Assembly (NCBI RefSeq): GCF_001468395.1
Contig: NZ_LNSG01000004.1
Location: forward strand, 62,001 to 126,000
Direction of reading: 5' to 3'
From: Sphingopyxis sp. H073
GTDB lineage: Bacteria; Pseudomonadota; Alphaproteobacteria; Sphingomonadales; Sphingomonadaceae
Length of the DNA stretch: 64,000 bases
The position numbers and the translations under genes were made by a program. The notes under the pieces were generated by a model. The model was not told the origin of the DNA, did not search any database, and saw only the letters and a list, made by a program, of their open reading frames with translations. The number at the start of each line of letters is the position of its first letter. Position 1 is the first letter of the stretch. Below, one piece after another: positions 43,980 through 53,104 of this stretch.

Positions 43980-44755
43980 GCCGCATCCCCCTCGATGATG
44001 AACCCTACCCGGCCGAGGTGGCCCGCGTCGAGCGACACGGTGCGTGCCGAACCGATCGCCGCTGCTGCGGTCGCCCCGCCCAGCATCACCGTCCAGCCGG
44101 GCTGGAGGATCAGCCCCTCCGCATCCGCCAGTCGCGCCGCGGCGATGAGCGATCGGATCGGATCGCCAAGAATCGCCGCGCTCGTTCCGGTTTCGGCGAC
44201 CGCATCGTCGACGCGCATCGTCATCGCGACATCGGACACGTCGGTGTCGGCGGAAAGCCATGGCCCGACGACGAAGGCCGAGGAAGACGCATTGTCGGCG
44301 ACGACATCGCCGAGCGCGAAGCGGAAATTCTCGTAGCGGCTGTCGATGATCTCGAGCGCCGCAGCGACCGCATCGACCGCCGCAAGCGCCTCCTCGCGCG
44401 ACACCTCGCCCGACAGCGGCGCCTTCAGCCGCACCGCCACCTCGGGCTCGACGCGCGGGTGGATGAAGCGCGCACGGTCGATCGTCGCGCCGTTGGTGAC
44501 GACCATGTCGGAGGTCAGCCGGCCCCATATCTGGTCCTTGAGCCCCATCTGCGCCATCTTGGCTTCGCTGGTGAAGCCCATCTTGACGCCAACCAGCGTC
44601 GCGCCGCGCGCGAGGCGATGATCGATCGCGGCGCGCTGGATGGCATAGGCGTCGGCGAGCGGCAATTCGCCCCCCTCGCCCGTGATTTGCGGGATCGCCC
44701 TCGCCTGCCTTGCGGCATCGTCGAGCCTTGCAGCGATTGCGGCAATGTCGGCCAT
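43976..44755 (-). CDS. 2-oxo-3-hexenedioate decarboxylase / 2-oxopent-4-enoate hydratase family enzyme
   Basis: A 259-residue metal-dependent member of the hydratase/decarboxylase family ([17 protein letters not shown] near 58, EPEVAVRL near 102, [22 protein letters not shown] near 140). In 2-aminomuconate pathways the equivalent gene (nbaG/amnE) decarboxylates 4-oxalocrotonate to 2-oxopent-4-enoate. The sequence alone does not separate decarboxylase from hydratase, and only one such gene is present. Coupled to the deaminase by a 4-base overlap. Confidence 0.82.
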
Positions 44756-44765
44756 CGTCTTACCT

Positions 44766-46259
44766 TTACAGCTTCACGCAGATGTTGGTCGGCTCCGAAT
44801 AGAAGCCCAGCGAATGTTCGCCGCCTTCGCGCCCGATGCCCGAGAGCTTCATCCCGCCGAAGGGTGTGCGGAGGTCGCGCAGGAACCATTCGTTGACCCA
44901 GACGATCCCCGTTTCCATCTGCGCCGCGACGCGGTGCGCGCGCCCGACGTCGCGCGTCCAGATCGCGGCGGCGAGACCATAATCGGTGTCGTTGGCGAGT
45001 TCGACCGCCTCGTCCTCGCTGTCGAAGGGCGCGATGTGGCAGACGGGACCGAAAATCTCCTCGCGCACGCAGCGCGCATCGGGCCCGAGGCCAGTGAGGA
45101 TTGTCGGCTCGACAAAAGCTCCATGCGCGAGCGCTCCTTTGAGTTCGGGAACCCCGCCCCCGGTCACCACAGTCGCCCCTTCTTCACGCGCCAACGAATA
45201 ATAGGAGAGCACTTTCTCCCGGTGATCGTGCGAGATCAGCGGCCCCATGTCGGCGCCCGACCAGGGATCGCCGACGGTGAGCGCCTTCGCGCGTTCGGCG
45301 AGCGCGGCGACGAAGCGGTCGAAGATCGGCCGCTCGACATAGACGCGCTCGGTGCAGAGACACACCTGCCCGCAGTTCGAGAAGACCGAGCGCACCGTCC
45401 CCGCGACCGCCTCGTCGAAATCGCAGTCGGCGAAGACCAGCGCGGCATTCTTGCCCCCGAGTTCGAACGACACGGGTTTCACGCCCGCAGCCGCGACGCG
45501 CATGATCGCACCGCCGGTGGCGGACTCACCAGTGAAGGTAATCGCGTCGATATCGGGATTCGCGGTCAGCCATTCGCCGGTGGACTTCGCCCCGAAACCG
45601 TGGACGAGGTTGAAGACCCCCGGCGGCACGCCGACGGCGTCCATCACCTCTGCAAGCAGGGTCGCGGTCGACGGCGTTTCCTCGCTCGGCTTGACGACGA
45701 CGGCATTGCCGCACGCGAGAGCGGGCGCGACTTTCCACGTCATGAGCAGCAGGGGCAGGTTCCACGGCGAGACGATCGCGACCACGCCCAGCGGCCGCGC
45801 GATCGCATAATTGATCGCGCTGCGCCCATCGGGAAGGTCGGTGCGGAAACTCGGCATCGCGCGCGCCTCGGCGATCGCGGCGAAGGCGCGGAAATTGGCG
45901 GCGCCGCGCGGAATGTCGATCGTCCGCGCCTGATGCAGCGACTTGCCGGTGTCGGCGATCTCGGCGGCGGCGAATTCGTCGAAGCGTGCCTCGATCCCCT
46001 CGGCGACCCGGACAAGCAGCTTGCAGCGCTCGGCCTGCGACATCCTGCCCCACGGCCCCTTGAGCGCCGCGCGCCCGGCAGCGACGGCGCGGTCCACGAG
46101 GTCGCGGCTCGCGAGCGATACGCGGGCCGCGACGCTGCCATCGACAGGGTTCACATTGTCGAACCAGCCATCGCCCTCGACGAAGGCGCCGTCGACATAG
46201 TTCAGCACCGGGCGCTCAGAGAAGGGGTAGGCAGCGACGGGATAGGCAGCGCCAGTCAT
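44766..46259 (-). CDS. nbaE: 2-aminomuconate-6-semialdehyde dehydrogenase
   Basis: NAD-dependent oxidation of 2-aminomuconate semialdehyde to 2-aminomuconate. A 497-residue ALDH: SPWNLPLLLMTWKVAPALACGN near 165 is typical of muconic-semialdehyde dehydrogenases, with catalytic Glu in FELGGKN near 262 and Cys in CGQVCLCTERVYV near 296. The context between the deaminase/decarboxylase and a hydrolase fixes the pathway. ATG at 46259 overlaps the upstream gene by 4 bases; the next gene follows after 10 bases. Confidence 0.9.
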   Translation of the reverse strand: MTGAAYPVAAYPFSERPVLNYVDGAFVEGDGWFDNVNPVDGSVAARVSLASRDLVDRAVAAGRAALKGPWGRMSQAERCKLLVRVAEGIEARFDEFAAAEIADTGKSLHQARTIDIPRGAANFRAFAAIAEARAMPSFRTDLPDGRSAINYAIARPLGVVAIVSPWNLPLLLMTWKVAPALACGNAVVVKPSEETPSTATLLAEVMDAVGVPPGVFNLVHGFGAKSTGEWLTANPDIDAITFTGESATGGAIMRVAAAGVKPVSFELGGKNAALVFADCDFDEAVAGTVRSVFSNCGQVCLCTERVYVERPIFDRFVAALAERAKALTVGDPWSGADMGPLISHDHREKVLSYYSLAREEGATVVTGGGVPELKGALAHGAFVEPTILTGLGPDARCVREEIFGPVCHIAPFDSEDEAVELANDTDYGLAAAIWTRDVGRAHRVAAQMETGIVWVNEWFLRDLRTPFGGMKLSGIGREGGEHSLGFYSEPTNICVKL

Positions 46260-47086
46260 GCCGCACCCCCGACCGGAACATAGCCCGCGGCATTGCTATG
46301 CGCAGCGCCTGCCGTGCCGACATGGCCAGCCATCTGGAGCAGCGACAATATGGTGTCGTTGAACTGCACCGGCGCTTCGAGGAAAGCCGAATGACCCGCG
46401 TCATTGACCTCGACAAGGAAGGAACCAGGCACTTCGGCCTGCGCAAGTCGCACCGCCTCGATCGGGAAAAGGATGTCGTCGACGCCCGCGAGGAAGAGGA
46501 TCGGAAAGCCCTTGCCGCCCAAGTCCGCGGCAGGACGCGCGTCGAAGCTGCCGGTCAGGCTGTGCCGGTCGACGGCGTTGAAGCTCGCGATCTGGCGATA
46601 GAGCACCGCCAGCTCGGGTGGCGCCCCCGCCCCGAGCACGCGTTCTATCTGACCGAGCGGCGCGGTCTTCACACGCGCCGCGTCCATGATCGCCTTGACC
46701 TGCGCGCTCTCGGCAATGCCGTGAAGGCTGTCGCAGATCGCGAGCGCGGCGACGCGGCCGGGCGCACGATGAGCGAAGCCGATGCAGGTGCCGGCGCCCA
46801 TCGACTGGCCGACGAGCGCCGCTTTCTCCACGCCGAGATGATCGAGCAGCGCGGTCAGATCGTCGATAAAGGCAACGCGCCCGCGCCCGTCGAGATCACG
46901 CGACAGCCCGAAACCGCGATGGTCGAAGGTGATGACGCGGTTCGATCGCGACAGGGTATCGATCTGGCGATACCAGATCGCATGATTGCCGCCGATCCCG
47001 TGCGCCAGCACGACCGCTGGTCCTTCGCCATGCGCCTGCCAATATATCTCGGCGCTCGCGGTCGCCAGCACACCGCTTTCCATCAC
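46256..47086 (-). CDS. alpha/beta hydrolase of the aminomuconate operon
   Basis: A 276-residue alpha/beta hydrolase: oxyanion HGIGGN near 29, nucleophile GQSMGAG near 94, acid Asp near 207 (AGVDDI) and His near 235 (DAGHSA). Enol-lactonase or meta-cleavage hydrolase relatives have this form. It might hydrolyse an ester or amide precursor such as a formyl- or acyl-anthranilate (inference). Overlaps genes on both sides by 4 bases. Confidence 0.82.
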   Translation of the reverse strand: MMESGVLATASAEIYWQAHGEGPAVVLAHGIGGNHAIWYRQIDTLSRSNRVITFDHRGFGLSRDLDGRGRVAFIDDLTALLDHLGVEKAALVGQSMGAGTCIGFAHRAPGRVAALAICDSLHGIAESAQVKAIMDAARVKTAPLGQIERVLGAGAPPELAVLYRQIASFNAVDRHSLTGSFDARPAADLGGKGFPILFLAGVDDILFPIEAVRLAQAEVPGSFLVEVNDAGHSAFLEAPVQFNDTILSLLQMAGHVGTAGAAHSNAAGYVPVGGAA

Positions 47087-47832
47087 GCTACCCCCATCAA
47101 TTTGCTGAGCCGCACGACATAGTCGCCGAACGCCGGATCCTCGCGCGTGGCGCTGGGATCGCGCGGGCGCGGCATGTCGATACGGACATCTTCGATAATC
47201 GTCCCTGGCCGCTCCGACATCACGAGCACGCGGTCGGACAGCAGCACCGCTTCCGAAATGCTGTGGGTGACGAGCAGCACCGTCTTGCGGTCGCGCTGCC
47301 AGATGCGCAGCAGTTCCACATTGAGGCGGTCGCGCGTCAGCGCGTCAAGCGCGCCGAAGGGCTCGTCCATCAGCAAGACTTGCGGGTTGCGCGCGAGCGC
47401 CTGCCCGATCGCAACGCGGTGACGCATTCCGCCCGACAGTTCGCTGGGATAGCTCGTCTCGAACCCCGTGAGGCCGAGCGTTTCGACAAGCGCGGCGAAC
47501 GCGGCTTCGTCGGGCCGCCGCGCCTGCGGGTCGAGATCGACGCCGAGCAGCAAATTGTCGCGCACATTGCGCCAAGGCAGCAGGTTCGAGGTCTGGAAGA
47601 CGAACCCCATTTCCGCCGTCGGCGCGGTGACATCGGCGCCGCCGAACCGGATACGACCTTCCTCGAACGGCACGAGCCCGGCGATCAGCCGCAACAGCGT
47701 GCTCTTGCCGCAGCCCGAGGGACCGAGGATCGAGACGAATTCGGCGGCGCCGATTTCGGCGCTGACGTCCTGCAGCACTTGCCGACCGCCGAACAGCTTG
47801 CCCGCACCGGAGAGAGAGATCACCGATTTCAT
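47083..47832 (-). CDS. ABC importer ATPase (nitrate/sulfonate/taurine class)
   Basis: A 249-residue ATPase with Walker A GPSGCGKST near 40, Q-loop FQTSNLLPW, signature LSGGMRHRVAIGQAL near 134, Walker B VLLMDEPFGALD and the H-switch His in LLVTHSISEA. The LPW word and overall length match SsuB/TauB-type ATPases. ATG at 47832 overlaps the permease stop by 4 bases. With the permease and binding protein it forms an importer for the operon's substrate. Confidence 0.93.
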   Translation of the reverse strand: MKSVISLSGAGKLFGGRQVLQDVSAEIGAAEFVSILGPSGCGKSTLLRLIAGLVPFEEGRIRFGGADVTAPTAEMGFVFQTSNLLPWRNVRDNLLLGVDLDPQARRPDEAAFAALVETLGLTGFETSYPSELSGGMRHRVAIGQALARNPQVLLMDEPFGALDALTRDRLNVELLRIWQRDRKTVLLVTHSISEAVLLSDRVLVMSERPGTIIEDVRIDMPRPRDPSATREDPAFGDYVVRLSKLMGVA

Positions 47833-48581
47833 GCTGCGCGCCACCAGATGAAGCGTTCCCAATAGGCGACGCCGTAGAAGAGAAGAAGCGACAGGACCGT
47901 CACCGCGATCAGCGCCGCGAAGGTCAAGGTCGTGTGCCCGGATCCCGATGCGGTCAGGATGAGATTGCCGAGCCCGTCGTTCGATCCGACGAATTCGCCG
48001 ACCACCGCGCCGATCACCGCGAGCGGCATCGCAACCTTGCAGCCGTCGAGGAAGCTCGGCAGCGCGGCGGGGACGCGGAGGCGCCAGAAACTCTGCATCG
48101 GGCTGGCGCGGAGCGCGCGGAAATGCTCATCAAGATGCGCAGGCGTGCTCGCCAGCCCGCCGAGCGTCGCGATGATGATCGGGAAGAACGCGAAGAGGAA
48201 CGCCATGATCAGCTTCGACGCGAGGCCATAGCCGCACCAGACCACGATCAGCGGCGCCAGCCCGATTTTCGGGATGCTCTGCAACGCGACGAACAGCGGA
48301 TAGACGGTCCGTTTAGCGGTGGGCGAGAAATAGATCAGCGCCGCGATCGGCACGCCGAGCGCCACAGCGATGAGGAAGCCCCAAAAAACCTCGGTCAGCG
48401 TGACGAGGCTCTGCGAAAGGATCGCACCGCGCGAGGTCCAAAGCTCGCCAAGGATCGCGCTCGGCGGCGGGAGCAAATAGGATTGGACGCCCGACCAGCG
48501 AACGCCATATTCCCATGCCAGCCCGAGCGCGAGGAAGAAGCCCGCGCTGGTCGCCGTATCGCGATTGAACCGTCTGCTCAC
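47829..48581 (-). CDS. ABC importer permease
   Basis: A 250-residue inner-membrane permease of the SsuC/TauC class with about six hydrophobic segments and the ATPase-contact EAA-like region (HLDEHFRALRASPMQSFWRLRVPAALP near 155). VGEFVGSNDGLGNLI near 195 is typical. GTG at 48581 is chosen for its 4-base GTGA overlap with the upstream VOC gene; upstream in-frame sequence belongs to that other gene. Confidence 0.9.
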   Translation of the reverse strand: MSRRFNRDTATSAGFFLALGLAWEYGVRWSGVQSYLLPPPSAILGELWTSRGAILSQSLVTLTEVFWGFLIAVALGVPIAALIYFSPTAKRTVYPLFVALQSIPKIGLAPLIVVWCGYGLASKLIMAFLFAFFPIIIATLGGLASTPAHLDEHFRALRASPMQSFWRLRVPAALPSFLDGCKVAMPLAVIGAVVGEFVGSNDGLGNLILTASGSGHTTLTFAALIAVTVLSLLLFYGVAYWERFIWWRAA

Positions 48582-49147
48582 GCGTCGCCCTCCCTCTTTT
48601 CGGCCGCGTCCAGCAGCGCCTGGATGCGCGCCGGTGGCGGCACGAGGAAGCGACCGAGATGCCAGCGGTCGAAGGTTTCGAGATCCTTCCCGTCCCACAC
48701 CGACGGCTCATACGGGCTGTCGGCGGTGATTTGCGTCATGTCGGTGTAGAATTCGACATTGTTGCCGTCGGGGTCGCGGAAGACGAGGAAGCTGTTCGCC
48801 CCCGGCCCGTGCTTGCCGATGCCGCGGTCGATCGGGATACCGCGCGCGATCAGCATCGCGGCGACCCTTTCCATCTCCTCCATCGTTTCGAGGCGGTAGG
48901 AGAAATGCTCGACCGCCGGGTAGTGCCCCTCGGGTGCAGCACCATGTCCTGGCGGAAGCTGGAGCAGCGCAAGATCGTGATGATCCGCGCTGGCCCGCAA
49001 GAAGACCATGTTATGATCGATCCAGTCGGAAACCTCGAGCCCCATCACCTCGGTGTAGAAAGCAAGGCTGCGGTCGATGTCGCGCACCTTGAGCACGAGG
49101 TGGCCGAGCCGCGTCGGACGCGGTCGGTAGGAAGCAGGATCGGTCAT
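48578..49147 (-). CDS. extradiol-dioxygenase-like VOC protein
   Basis: A 189-residue single-module type I extradiol dioxygenase/VOC protein. The complete 2-His-1-Glu metal triad is present: His16 (RLGHLVLK), His81 (AVEHFSYRL) and Glu132 (NNVEFYTDM). It sits inside the transporter genes, between the permease and the binding protein. It could be a second ring-cleavage enzyme in addition to nbaC, or act on a cleavage product. ATG at 49147 overlaps the upstream stop by 4 bases. Confidence 0.82.
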   Translation of the reverse strand: MTDPASYRPRPTRLGHLVLKVRDIDRSLAFYTEVMGLEVSDWIDHNMVFLRASADHHDLALLQLPPGHGAAPEGHYPAVEHFSYRLETMEEMERVAAMLIARGIPIDRGIGKHGPGANSFLVFRDPDGNNVEFYTDMTQITADSPYEPSVWDGKDLETFDRWHLGRFLVPPPARIQALLDAAEKREGDA

Positions 49148-50184
49148 GGCTGATTCCCCATCGGTACGAAGGCGTTGGTGAAGAGCTGCGGCGCCTGATC
49201 GAAGCCCTGAAGCTGGCCGCTCGCCTGCAGATAGGTGACGGTACGCTCGACCTTTTCGGGCTTCAGGCGAAGCGACCCATCCTCGGCCGTCATCAGTTCG
49301 GCGGTCTCGCGGATCTGGCGCTCGGTCACCGCCTCGTCGAGCAAGGGATAGGCTTTGCGGATGATCGCGAGCGCCGCCTTCGGGTCGCGCGCGGCGTCGG
49401 CATAGCCGCGATAGGCGGCCTTCAGAAAGGCGCGCACCAGTTCGGGATCCTTCTCGATCAGCGCGTCCCGCGTCGCGAAGCCGCTGCCGTAAACGTCGAG
49501 CCCGAAATCGGCGTAGCCGATGCGCCCGATCGTCACGCCCTTCGCCTTCGCCGCCTTGTCGAACAGCGCAAGCGAATTGCCGAGCCAGCATTCGGCGGCG
49601 TCGATCCGGCCCTCGACGAGCGAGGAGACGACGATCGCGGGGTCGAGCTGGATCCGTTCGACGCGCGCGGGATCGACGCCATTAGCCTTGAGCCAAGCTG
49701 GGAGCAGCGCCTGGATCATCGAGCTTTGCCCTGCACCGAAACGCAGCCCCGCAAGGTCGGCCGGCCTTTCGATCCGGTGGCGTTCCTTGACGAAGCAGGC
49801 GCCGGCGGGAAGCCGCATGTTGATACCGCCGATCATCCGCACCTTGCCGCCCTTCGAACGATTGAGCGCGACCGACAGCGGGTCGATATAGGCGAATTCG
49901 AACATGCCCTGGTCGAGCTCGTTCGCGGTACGCATCCCGCCAAAACCGCGCACCGGTTCGACGTTGATCCCCGCTTCGGCGAAATAGCCCTTGTCGATCG
50001 CGACGAAGATGCCCGCCATGCTGCCCTGCGGAAGCCAGGCCATGTTGAACCGCACGTTGCGTGCGCTTTCGGACTGTACGGTGCGCGGCGCGCTGCCGCC
50101 GAAGGCGCTCCACAGGGTCAGCGCGGTGACCGCCGCGACGACGAGCAGCGGGACGATCAGCGACCGGCGATGGAAGGCAACCAT
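49144..50184 (-). CDS. ABC importer substrate-binding protein (NMT1/THI5-like)
   Basis: A 346-residue periplasmic solute-binding protein. An uncleaved or cleavable N-terminal membrane segment (about 10-30) precedes NVRFNMAWLPQGSMAGIFVAIDKGYFAEAGINVE, the NMT1/SsuA opening. No lipobox Cys is seen. Such proteins bind pyrimidines, sulfonates or aromatic acids; a kynurenine or anthranilate-type ligand is inferred from context. ATG at 50184 is chosen because AGGGGG lies 8 bases upstream; a GTG at 50193 overlaps the preceding stop. Confidence 0.88.
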   Translation of the reverse strand: MVAFHRRSLIVPLLVVAAVTALTLWSAFGGSAPRTVQSESARNVRFNMAWLPQGSMAGIFVAIDKGYFAEAGINVEPVRGFGGMRTANELDQGMFEFAYIDPLSVALNRSKGGKVRMIGGINMRLPAGACFVKERHRIERPADLAGLRFGAGQSSMIQALLPAWLKANGVDPARVERIQLDPAIVVSSLVEGRIDAAECWLGNSLALFDKAAKAKGVTIGRIGYADFGLDVYGSGFATRDALIEKDPELVRAFLKAAYRGYADAARDPKAALAIIRKAYPLLDEAVTERQIRETAELMTAEDGSLRLKPEKVERTVTYLQASGQLQGFDQAPQLFTNAFVPMGNQP

Positions 50185-50189
50185 TTCGC

Positions 50190-51266
50190 TCACCCCCTCG
50201 GCAGGTGCGGCGCGGCGACCGGGTTGCGCAGCTCGCCGATCCCCTCGACCCACGCATCCATGACGTCGCCATCCTTCAGAAAGACGCCCCGCCCCATTCC
50301 GACCCCAGCGGGGGTCCCCGACGCGATCAGGTCGCCGGCACGAAGTTCGAGGATCGTTGAGAGATAGGCGATCTGTTCGTAGATGTTGAAGATCATCTCG
50401 GACGTATTGCCGTCCTGCATCGCCTCGCCATTGACCTTGAGGCCAAGGCGGATGTCGTGCGGATCGCCGAGGCAGTCGCGCGGCACAAACACCGGGCCCA
50501 AGGGCGTGAAGCTGTCGAAGCTCTTGCCGCGGAACCAGTCGTGCGAGAAGGGAAAGTCGGTCCGCCGGGTGCGGTCGCGCGCCGACACGTCGTTGACGAT
50601 CGTATAGCCGGCAATCAGATCGTGGGCGGCATCCACGACGACATTCTTGCCCGGCTTGCCGAGCACGACACCCAGCTCGACCTCCCAGTCGGGACGCGAG
50701 ACCTGCGGCGGCACCACGACCGTATCGCCCGGCCCGACAACACTCTCGATCGTCTTCAGGAAGATATAGGGCTCGCTCTCCGCCTTCGCGGCGAGCTTGG
50801 TCTGCATTTCCTCGGCATGTTCGATGAAATTCGACGCGGCGGCGAAGATGCGGCGCGGCTCGAACGGCGCGACAAGCTTCGGCGCGTCGAGCGCCGCCGA
50901 GGAGCCGCCCACCGCGCTGGCGAGCGCGAACAAGCCGTCACGGCGCGCGTCCCAGTCGCGGATGATCGTGGTGACGTCCCCCGCAACGGCAGAATAGCCG
51001 TGCGCCGCCGCGGCATCGACAAGATCGTGAAAGGCGTCACCGACCTGGATCGTGGGGCGCGGGCCTTCGGCCGTGGCGCGGGTGGCAAGGGCAAACCGAG
51101 TCATGCGTCGATCTTTCTTTCCGGTGGAATGGGCGAACGCCGGCGATGCGCGGCCGAGCGCGATGGCGCCCCCGATCTGCGCGAGCGCGGCGCGGCGATC
51201 CAATATGCGTTGCGCATAGAGCGGGCCGATTTTCTTATAGGGCGGGTTTTTGCGGGGCCTGGGCAT
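50190..51266 (-). CDS. fumarylacetoacetate hydrolase family protein with Tat-like N-terminus
   Basis: A 358-residue protein (or 304 if started at ATG 51104). The FAH fold core has EVELGVVLGKPGKNV near 195, NDVSARDRTR near 223 and LKAGDLIASGTP-like [17 protein letters not shown] near 312 with metal-binding acids. The first 54 residues include DRRAALAQIGGAIALG followed by AFA, like a twin-arginine signal peptide. The upstream gene ends only 6 bases before ATG 51266, which supports the long form. Family enzymes hydrolyse acylpyruvates or isomerise/decarboxylate ring-cleavage products. Confidence 0.82.
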   Translation of the reverse strand: MPRPRKNPPYKKIGPLYAQRILDRRAALAQIGGAIALGRASPAFAHSTGKKDRRMTRFALATRATAEGPRPTIQVGDAFHDLVDAAAAHGYSAVAGDVTTIIRDWDARRDGLFALASAVGGSSAALDAPKLVAPFEPRRIFAAASNFIEHAEEMQTKLAAKAESEPYIFLKTIESVVGPGDTVVVPPQVSRPDWEVELGVVLGKPGKNVVVDAAHDLIAGYTIVNDVSARDRTRRTDFPFSHDWFRGKSFDSFTPLGPVFVPRDCLGDPHDIRLGLKVNGEAMQDGNTSEMIFNIYEQIAYLSTILELRAGDLIASGTPAGVGMGRGVFLKDGDVMDAWVEGIGELRNPVAAPHLPRG

Positions 51267-51272
51267 CGCATC

Positions 51273-52100
51273 TCACCCGAACGCCCTGAGCAGCATCCGC
51301 ACCGCGACGACGGTCAGGAACAGACCGAACATCAGGCTCAACTGCCGCTTCGACAGCGCATGGGCGATCCGTGCGCCGAGCGGTGCCGTCAGGTACGAAA
51401 CCGGCGCTATGATCGCGAGGCCGATCAGGTTGACATAGCCGAGGCTGCCCGGCGGCAAGCCCTCGACGTTCCAACCGGTAGCGATGAAGGCAATGGTCGC
51501 GGGCGCGCTGATCAGCAGGCCAAACAGTGCTGCCGTGCCGACTGCGCGGTGGATCGGGAAGTTGAACAATGTCATCACCGGAACGCTGAGCGTGCCGCCG
51601 CCGATCCCCATCATGCTGGAGATGCCCCCAATCGCGAAGGGAATGAGCTGCCCGCCCGCGCCGCCCGGCACCGCTTCGGCAATATGCTTGCCCTCAAGCG
51701 GCAAGAGCATCTTGATCGCGACGAGCAGCGCAACGATCCCGAACACCGCCGACAGCGTATCGCCCGAGGCGCGCGAGGCCAGGATGACCCCGGCGATCGC
51801 GCCTAGAAAGATCGCAATGCCCCAGCGTTTCAGCTGGTCGTGATCGACCGCGCCCTTCGCTTCGTGCGCGCGCGACGAGGAGATGGCAGTGGGGATGATC
51901 GTCGCGAGCGAGGTCGCGACGGTAACATGCATCCGAATGTCGGAATCGATCCCGAGCGACGACAGAACGAGGTCGAGAACCGGGACGATCACGATGCCGC
52001 CGCCGACGCCGAGCATCCCGGCGATCACGCCGCCCGCTGCTCCGGTGACGAGCATCATCGCCGCCAGCGTCAGCATTTCCCCGTCCAGCATATCGAGCAT
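51273..52100 (-). CDS. TauE/SafE family membrane exporter
   Basis: A 275-residue protein with about eight transmembrane helices in two halves, each with the family's Gly-rich repeat: GMLGVGGGIVIVPVL near 31 and GIGGGTLSVPVM near 164. TauE/SafE proteins move sulfite, organosulfonates or organic anions. ATG at 52100 is preferred (GGGGGAA 7 bases upstream). First gene of the eleven-gene operon; exporting a by-product or anion is inferred. Confidence 0.88.
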   Translation of the reverse strand: MLDMLDGEMLTLAAMMLVTGAAGGVIAGMLGVGGGIVIVPVLDLVLSSLGIDSDIRMHVTVATSLATIIPTAISSSRAHEAKGAVDHDQLKRWGIAIFLGAIAGVILASRASGDTLSAVFGIVALLVAIKMLLPLEGKHIAEAVPGGAGGQLIPFAIGGISSMMGIGGGTLSVPVMTLFNFPIHRAVGTAALFGLLISAPATIAFIATGWNVEGLPPGSLGYVNLIGLAIIAPVSYLTAPLGARIAHALSKRQLSLMFGLFLTVVAVRMLLRAFG

Positions 52101-52287
52101 CGGCTTCCCCCAAAGGTCGGCCTTCCTTGTGCGTCGCACTGCATATGCGGTCAAAGATAGAAATGCGGGGTATCTATAATCAAAATTATATATCTGGCCC
52201 CACCCGCTCTCCTTATATGATTTTGGAAATAGCGCCCCCGCCAATCAATATTATCCTGTATATGGCGAACACCGTAGCGCGGTCGGC
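52101..52287. promoter_or_regulatory. divergent control region between the catabolic operon and nadX
   Basis: A strikingly A/T-rich stretch in a GC-rich genome. It contains ATAATCAAAATTAT (52176-52189), a 5-4-5 palindrome of the LysR-box size, inside CTATAATCAAAATTATATATC. Transcription diverges toward TauE (minus) and nadX (plus). The nearby LysR-type regulator (54808) is the obvious candidate. Confidence 0.45.
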
Positions 52288-53091
52288 ATGACACAAGTGG
52301 GCATCGCCGGATTCGGCACCATCGGCCGCGTCGTCGCGCGCCATATCGAAGCAGGCGGGCCGCCGCTGACCCTCGCCGCCGTATCCGCGGGCGACCGGGC
52401 GCGCGCCGAAGCCGCGATGACCGCGTTGAAACGTCCGGTGCCGGTCGTCGGCACCGAAGAGCTTGTCGCGCTGTCCGACGTTGTCGTCGACAGCGCACCG
52501 ACGGCCGCCTTTCGCGATATCGCCACCGCGACGCTCGCCGCCGGCAAGACGCTGGTCACGGTCAGCGGCGCGGCGCTGATGCAATGGCCCGAGGCGGTCG
52601 ATATCGCGCGCGCGCATGGCGGTCGCATCGTCCTTGCCACCGGCGCCCTGCTTGGCCTCGATGCCGTCCGCGCCGCCGCGATCGGCACGATCCACTCGGT
52701 GACGATGGTGACGCGCAAGCCGGTAAAGTCACTGGTCAAGGCCGAGCATGTCGTGCGCAACAACATCGACCTCGCCGCCCTCGCCGAACCGCTCAAGATC
52801 TTCGAGGGCAGCGCGCGCGAGGGCGCCATCGCCTTTCCCGCCAACGTCAATGTTGCAGCGGCGCTCGGCCTCGCGGGCATCGGCCCCGACCGGACGCGGC
52901 TCGAAATCTGGGCCGACCCCGCGCTCGAACGCAACACGCACCGCATCGTCGTCGATTCCGACAGCGCGCGCCTCGAACTCGCGATCGAGAATATTCCCAC
53001 TGTCGAGAACCCCGGCACCGGCCGGATCACCGCGCAAAGCATCGTCGCGGCGCTCCGCGATCTCGTCAGCCCCCTCCGCATCGGAACCTAG
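52288..53091 (+). CDS. nadX: L-aspartate dehydrogenase-like amino acid dehydrogenase
   Basis: A 267-residue NadX/DUF108 family enzyme: Rossmann GIAGFGTIG near 4, ATGALLGLDAVRAA near 117, FPANVNVAAALGLAGIG near 188 and the catalytic His in ERNTHRIVVDS near 217. Family members deaminate L-aspartate to iminoaspartate, feeding NAD synthesis, or oxidise related amino acids. Here it lies in an aromatic-amine operon, so a catabolic amino-acid substrate is possible. Start ATG at 52288; a VOC gene follows after 13 bases. Confidence 0.82.
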   Translation: MTQVGIAGFGTIGRVVARHIEAGGPPLTLAAVSAGDRARAEAAMTALKRPVPVVGTEELVALSDVVVDSAPTAAFRDIATATLAAGKTLVTVSGAALMQWPEAVDIARAHGGRIVLATGALLGLDAVRAAAIGTIHSVTMVTRKPVKSLVKAEHVVRNNIDLAALAEPLKIFEGSAREGAIAFPANVNVAAALGLAGIGPDRTRLEIWADPALERNTHRIVVDSDSARLELAIENIPTVENPGTGRITAQSIVAALRDLVSPLRIGT

Positions 53092-53104
53092 AAAGGCCAA
53101 ACCC

